A stretch of DNA of 64,000 bases from Trichomonas tenax. Lineage: Eukaryota; Parabasalia; Trichomonadida; Trichomonadidae. Of the stretch, positions 62,601 through 64,000 are shown piece after piece. Below the pieces are notes generated by a model, which made no database searches, was not told the DNA's origin, and was given only the letters and a program-made list of their open reading frames with translations. A program made the translations under genes and the position numbers. The stretch lies in contig JALKBU010000064.1 in assembly GCA_023091735.1 (NCBI GenBank), positions 1-64,000 of the forward strand. Reading direction: 5' to 3'. Each line of letters starts with the position of its first letter. The first letter of the stretch is position 1.

Positions 62601-64000
62601 TAAAGTGAGTATGAAAGCGTGAACGAATACTCGTAAAGGAATCCTCCGAGATTATTATCGAGGCATTCAGCAGAAACCTTGATCGTGCTAACGAGACGCT
62701 GTGCGATCATGTAAAGAAGACCTGGCATGTGATTTGGATCATCTGTTGCAACAAGTTCGCGGACGTTCGCTGGGACTTGAGATTGTCCATATAATATTTC
62801 AACAGGAGCGCGAATGAAAGCACCAGCATCAGAAGCAGAAATAGCTTTAACCTGCTGTTCAATGTCCTGATACGACTTCTGGAGTCTCGAAGCAGCAGAA
62901 ATATCGAGATAAACGTAATGTGGAGAAGACTGCAAAAGAGTTATCAATGGTGTCGATGGATTATTGATCTGATATGTTGCGGCGATGTATGTCAACAAGT
63001 TAACGAGTGTCTCGGACTTGCTGACGATTAAACCGTAAATTGCCATTCCTGTGACAATCATCCAATCTGAAATTGTTGAACTAAGAGATTTCATCGAATC
63101 AACGACTTCAGTGAACTGATCCTTGACATCTGTTTTATCGCAGATCAACTCAATCTGATAAGGAAGTGAAGCAACTGAGATAAATAGCGGTTGAAGCTGT
63201 TTAAGTGTTGAATTGTCTGAAATTGTTGCTGCAAGGCATAAATTGAGATAGTAGTTCATGAACGCAAGCTTCTTTGTATCGAAAACACTTTCGTTTGCAC
63301 TGATAATTGTTGATGCAGTCGCAGCAAGTTGTTTAAATGATGTACACTTAGCAATAAGTAATTTAACACACTGAGTTATAATCGTCTGTAAGTACTTGTA
63401 ACCGTTTGCAAGATCTGCACATGTAATCGAATATAAAATCAATATGATCGAAGCGTTAATGCAAAATATATCTGGATTCAAGTTATTTATCGACAGTACT
63501 GATTTAATGAAAGACTTAAGTTCGTTTGGAAGGATTCCGTAAATTTCCAAATTTGGACGTTGTTCTAAAGCGTGTGAAATAGTTTGAACAGCGCTCTGAA
63601 TGGATTCGATTTCCTTTGCAGAGACGGACTGTGCGATGATGTTGCTTGCTTTTTCAGCGATTAAGTTTGTAGCGTTGAATTGATAAAATCCAAGAACTTG
63701 AATAAACGATATTAAGTGAGAAGACGCGATGTTAAACGTAACGCAGCCCGGTGCCGCTGATCTGACGTTGTTAAATATGTCTATAATCGAAGGATGAACA
63801 TTTGTAATATCAGCACAAGCTTTAAAAACGTCGATAGAGTTATTACCCATCAAGCTTACGAGTGTGTTCGTGAAATTTGAGAAATTAAGTAACCATTGCT
63901 CGAGAACCTTCTTGAGATCTTCTTTCGTTTGTATCTCAGGTTCATTTATAAACTGAACAATATCGACGTATAATATTTCAGATAGATATATCAGAGACGC
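59639..64000 (-). CDS. Talin/Sla2-like actin-linker protein (5' part beyond window)
   Basis: At least 1,450 aa. The frame stays open to the right edge, upstream of an internal Met at 63850, so the N-terminus lies outside. It is all-helical with many Ala-rich bundles (AAAVDTSxx-like pattern), as in talin rods and Sla2/HIP1R. Near the C-terminus, an I/LWEQ-like THATCH segment is suggested by MAAYIIACATPIMQTAGEIL and CAHDVSEAAQLLIIAAET. KTAIASIVAQVL follows, and a basic final helix carries KQKWIAANPVKKTG and MNKLKTYQDNLDAAERARK. Such domains bind F-actin and link membranes or adhesions to actin. An acidic insert lies at about 1200. Without the N-terminus, FERM (talin) and ANTH (Sla2) cannot be told apart. 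Codon use suggests strong expression. Confidence 0.62.
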   Translation of the reverse strand, partial: ASLIYLSEILYVDIVQFINEPEIQTKEDLKKVLEQWLLNFSNFTNTLVSLMGNNSIDVFKACADITNVHPSIIDIFNNVRSAAPGCVTFNIASSHLISFIQVLGFYQFNATNLIAEKASNIIAQSVSAKEIESIQSAVQTISHALEQRPNLEIYGILPNELKSFIKSVLSINNLNPDIFCINASIILILYSITCADLANGYKYLQTIITQCVKLLIAKCTSFKQLAATASTIISANESVFDTKKLAFMNYYLNLCLAATISDNSTLKQLQPLFISVASLPYQIELICDKTDVKDQFTEVVDSMKSLSSTISDWMIVTGMAIYGLIVSKSETLVNLLTYIAATYQINNPSTPLITLLQSSPHYVYLDISAASRLQKSYQDIEQQVKAISASDAGAFIRAPVEILYGQSQVPANVRELVATDDPNHMPGLLYMIAQRLVSTIKVSAECLDNNLGGFLYEYSFTLSYSLYVNCCVEFAPQITGNISTYPYSIKGYNDVIYPAAIALTPQNVTDAGTLKVYLNGLNKSVVEMNAAILAMPQPSKAYEISEELKAIRSMQAQNNTLAPQLRPFGQKIISKALITPSALPMLTPWFQVATQQIVPIVKAANAVADSSYQMISGKSAPEFVTNIQKLMCSIIQPDIADLTKFADYIFDDLLNHLVSFVTHRESESQKVRLIYAKAREVMYMAKYIAVKEIDAPPFVHASMASAVKKLSNLYTSFNVDTLCDAIASSACYIALAMIFPDATNDTVEFIHVADILSTISRADGVPPLINQVAQIFVIDTKNAFSSEIDRSNKVLIIDLLYEHFEVLRFSANTIIKCLINPEDSDEYLISTLRQFMISVASYILLVSLGINQTDYVLQRIIETANCFSQFASIATQTGKQIEKLSIELRRNNRIVSRQVDTTINLMESPEESEAQLTGFKAEMNVFYSALIRVLVECIRRVVAALICLHKDTYKDTSPMLTVAYNKMNEAFNVCKEHAIGKTKKPFLDSYKQLTMIIDNFAGTQMDYNSVFPPMPIIDNLMKLITQVTKFLPAAALATDVLIIDPDPVAASRVPEYTPSFNVSHTDIAPTDALQDQTLAIKAYNDVLAKYNTVLNNEQATSEEILDVCEKLRISADNVLKASLTMANASQEKSMQVAQQTNAHAISSAITQILVAVKSRLLRENGHKEKQAEAQQQLKEAIDRQFELATQAAAYVPPELEPVGPSGAAVPDDEVSAELMATASAISDMSNRLAMFSSQLGSSITIEQEEIPDEFIEEEDEGNESAPSSQNPAVDVDIKAEEGSMAAYIIACATPIMQTAGEILEQSQKICSEMREKIHNEAFIIKCAHDVSEAAQLLIIAAETAVNNTDPDPEFITIAASNIVKTAIASIVAQVLQSGGDSDAMMKKTRTVRFYCLKINKKVEAIAKQKWIAANPVKKTGAKMVQKMNAMNKLKTYQDNLDAAERARKMFKRK

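Overview
ORGANISM. The window looks like nuclear DNA of a parabasalid (trichomonad) flagellate, most like Tritrichomonas or Trichomonas. Genes are almost intronless, point in both directions and sit in long AT-rich spacers. Several start codons lie a few bases after a TCAYTTTT element resembling the trichomonad initiator (Inr). The gene families are also typical: two-repeat Myb proteins, BspA-like LRR_5 proteins, DUF3447-type ankyrin proteins, beta-helix surface proteins, a Gly-rich ALK-type protein and a divergent Rab. Species is not resolved. LAYOUT. 0-16 kb: VIT/vWA protein (-), Myb protein (+), a small unknown ORF (-), a 150-bp inverted repeat pair bracketing about 1.9 kb of gene-free DNA, Rab GTPase (+), a protein kinase with an in-frame TGA at codon 21 (-), and a polytopic membrane protein (-). 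16-23 kb: a 5'-truncated BspA-like gene, a second Myb protein (-), and an island at 19.8-22.0 kb of virus/phage-like coding sequence with different codon use. The island holds a tail-collar-like protein with two frameshifts and an HNH-like gene with a stop and two frameshifts. 22.8-34.9 kb: Tubby-like (+), GPN3 (-), beta-helix surface protein (-), FANCL (+), coiled-coil protein (-), HP1-like chromo/chromoshadow protein (+), BTB-like plus ubiquitin-like protein (-), an unknown protein (+) and TVP23-like (+). 35.5-38 kb: a decayed BspA-like gene. 38.3-45.6 kb: bromodomain-like (+), AP-1/2 beta adaptin (-) and AP-3 beta adaptin (+), the last flanked by diverged 235-bp direct repeats. 46-49 kb: glycosyltransferase and ankyrin pseudogenes and a Gly-rich gene without an ATG. 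50-58.5 kb: MFS_5-like transporter (+), coiled-coil protein (+), DYNC2LI1 (-), BLOC1S4-like (+), a second Tubby-like protein (-), tRNA-Leu(AAG) (-) and an ankyrin protein (-). 58.5-64 kb: a beta-helix surface pseudogene (+) and a large talin/Sla2-like protein (-) that runs off the right edge. FUNCTION. The intact genes are housekeeping genes for vesicle traffic (two adaptins, TVP23, Rab, BLOC-1-like), flagellar transport (dynein-2 LIC, perhaps the Tubby-like proteins), chromatin (HP1, bromodomain), RNA polymerase assembly (GPN3) and DNA repair (FANCL). They are interspersed with decaying members of large multigene families. No operons, rRNA or CRISPR arrays were seen. The most notable signals are the broken virus/phage-tail-like island, a 100-bp module shared by two unrelated promoters, a TGTCACGTTT motif within about 55 bp of four start codons, and several perfect hairpins.
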